DNA of 64,000 nt from positions 1 to 64,000 of the forward strand of contig CAVOJY010000006.1 in the NCBI GenBank assembly GCA_963696405.1. Reading direction: 5' to 3'. The number at the start of each line of letters is the position of its first letter. Position 1 is the first letter of the stretch. The notes beneath the pieces are model-generated. The model saw nothing but the letters and a program-made list of their open reading frames with translations, was not told where the DNA came from and made no database searches. This document shows positions 63,501 through 64,000 of this stretch, in pieces. Position numbers and translations under genes: made by a program. This DNA comes from CAVOJY01 sp963696405. Lineage in GTDB: Bacteria; Chloroflexota; Limnocylindria; Limnocylindrales; CSP1-4.

Positions 63501-64000
63501 ATGAACACGCGCTCATAGACACCGCGAGGACGCTGGTTGCCGGCGACAAGGGCCTGCTGGCGATGGATGAAAGTAATCCAACCTGCAACAAACGATTCGC
63601 CAGGTTGGGGATTCCCCAGACCGAGGAGGCACGGCGTGTCTATCGGGAGTTGATTGTGACCACCCCCGGTCTCGTTGAGTGCATTAGTGGCGCGATCCTC
63701 TACGACGAGACGATCCGCCAGAAGAAGAAAGATGGCACTCCCTTTGTTAAGGTTCTCACCGATGCGGGAATCATTCCCGGCATCAAAGTCGACACCGGTG
63801 CAAAGGACATGGCAGGTCATCCCGGAGAGAAAATAACCGAAGGTCTAGATGGATTGCGCGACCGCCTGGGTGAATACTCTCAAATGGGCGCCCGTTTTGC
63901 CAAGTGGCGCGCGGTGATTGCCGTGGGCGATGGCATTCCCAGCCGGGGTTGCATCGAGGCCAACGCGCAGGCGTTGGCTCGCTATGCCGCCCTGTGCCAG
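63497..64000 (+). CDS. Fructose-bisphosphate aldolase, class I (5' part)
   Basis: The frame starts at 63497, overlapping the phosphoketolase stop by four bases. The 168 residues present match class I aldolase: LVAGDKGLLAMDESNPTCNK, GAILYDETIRQ, DAGIIPGIKVDTGAK and YSQMGARFAKWRAVIAVGDG, which holds the region of the Schiff-base fold (the catalytic lysine lies further on). The rest lies beyond the window. It would link triose and hexose phosphates to the phosphoketolase route. Confidence 0.92.
   Translation, partial: MNEHALIDTARTLVAGDKGLLAMDESNPTCNKRFARLGIPQTEEARRVYRELIVTTPGLVECISGAILYDETIRQKKKDGTPFVKVLTDAGIIPGIKVDTGAKDMAGHPGEKITEGLDGLRDRLGEYSQMGARFAKWRAVIAVGDGIPSRGCIEANAQALARYAALCQ

Noticed and set aside
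1..64000. CRISPR arrays, tRNA or rRNA genes
   Set aside because: I saw no regular spacer-repeat arrays and no convincing RNA gene, though short RNAs cannot be excluded by eye.

Overview
The window is about 64 kb of bacterial chromosome of medium to high GC. Gene content points to a Gram-negative anaerobe or facultative anaerobe, most likely Desulfobacterota-like (inferred, not proven): sigma-54 regulators, periplasmic c-type cytochromes, HtrA, many universal stress proteins (USPs) and many small exported proteins. No rRNA, tRNA or CRISPR array was seen. Only two insertion sequences are visible: an IS1380-type element at 8479-10214 and an IS3-type element near 49095-50315.

Layout. 0.2-7.2 kb (minus strand): metallophosphoesterase, arylsulfatase, SYLF lipoprotein, ABM monooxygenase and a GAF/sigma-54 activator, all broken by small frameshifts, then an intact BASS transporter. 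7.4-14.6 kb: small exported and membrane proteins, a DUF4405 membrane gene split by the IS1380 element, a MacB-type permease, a diheme cytochrome, an NfeD-like protein, an unusual two-repeat protein, and a decayed second copy of the DUF4405 locus. 14.6-18.6 kb: an mprF-acvB lipid-modification operon. 19.1-24.9 kb: envelope-stress genes (exported proteins, SHOCT protein, receiver, HtrA, USP) ending in a strong terminator. 25-36 kb: SbmA/YddA-like ABC protein, GAF sensor, DUF599, USP, NRAMP transporter, M48 protease, DUF1003, cytidylate-kinase-like protein and membrane proteins. 36.2-46.7 kb: a histidine kinase/sigma-54 regulator pair, then a USP, a kinase-like fusion and a TauE transporter, a receiver, a NarX/NarL-type pair and a second TauE. 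47-52.3 kb: DUF1566, USP, IS3, STAS-like, receiver and PilZ-like proteins. 52.3-64 kb: a carbon and energy module with a transaldolase remnant, phosphoglucomutase, glycogen phosphorylase, HAD, acetate kinase (whole, partial and remnant copies), cytochrome c, DUF302, phosphoketolase and class I aldolase.

The most notable find is a promoter module repeated six times with invariant spacing: GTRRGA-N6-(mostly CYGACA)-N28-ATCRG...-CCGAT-N22-(TANNNT -10 box). It lies upstream of genes starting at 19112, 20473, 21515, 29211, 51044 and (minus strand) 27956. This predicts a dedicated regulon of mainly envelope and stress genes controlled by one unidentified activator. A second circuit is two TGTTTC-type palindromes plus a sigma-54-like promoter between the sigma-54 regulator gene (37622-38971) and the USP operon it probably controls.

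Together the genes describe a stress or dormancy island. Sensors and USPs sit beside a route from stored glycogen through glucose-1-phosphate and hexose phosphates to acetyl phosphate (phosphoketolase) and ATP (acetate kinase). The carbon module shows clear scars of tandem duplication and gene replacement. Many single-base frameshifts, often at homopolymers, may be real decay or leftover assembly error; the sequence alone cannot decide.
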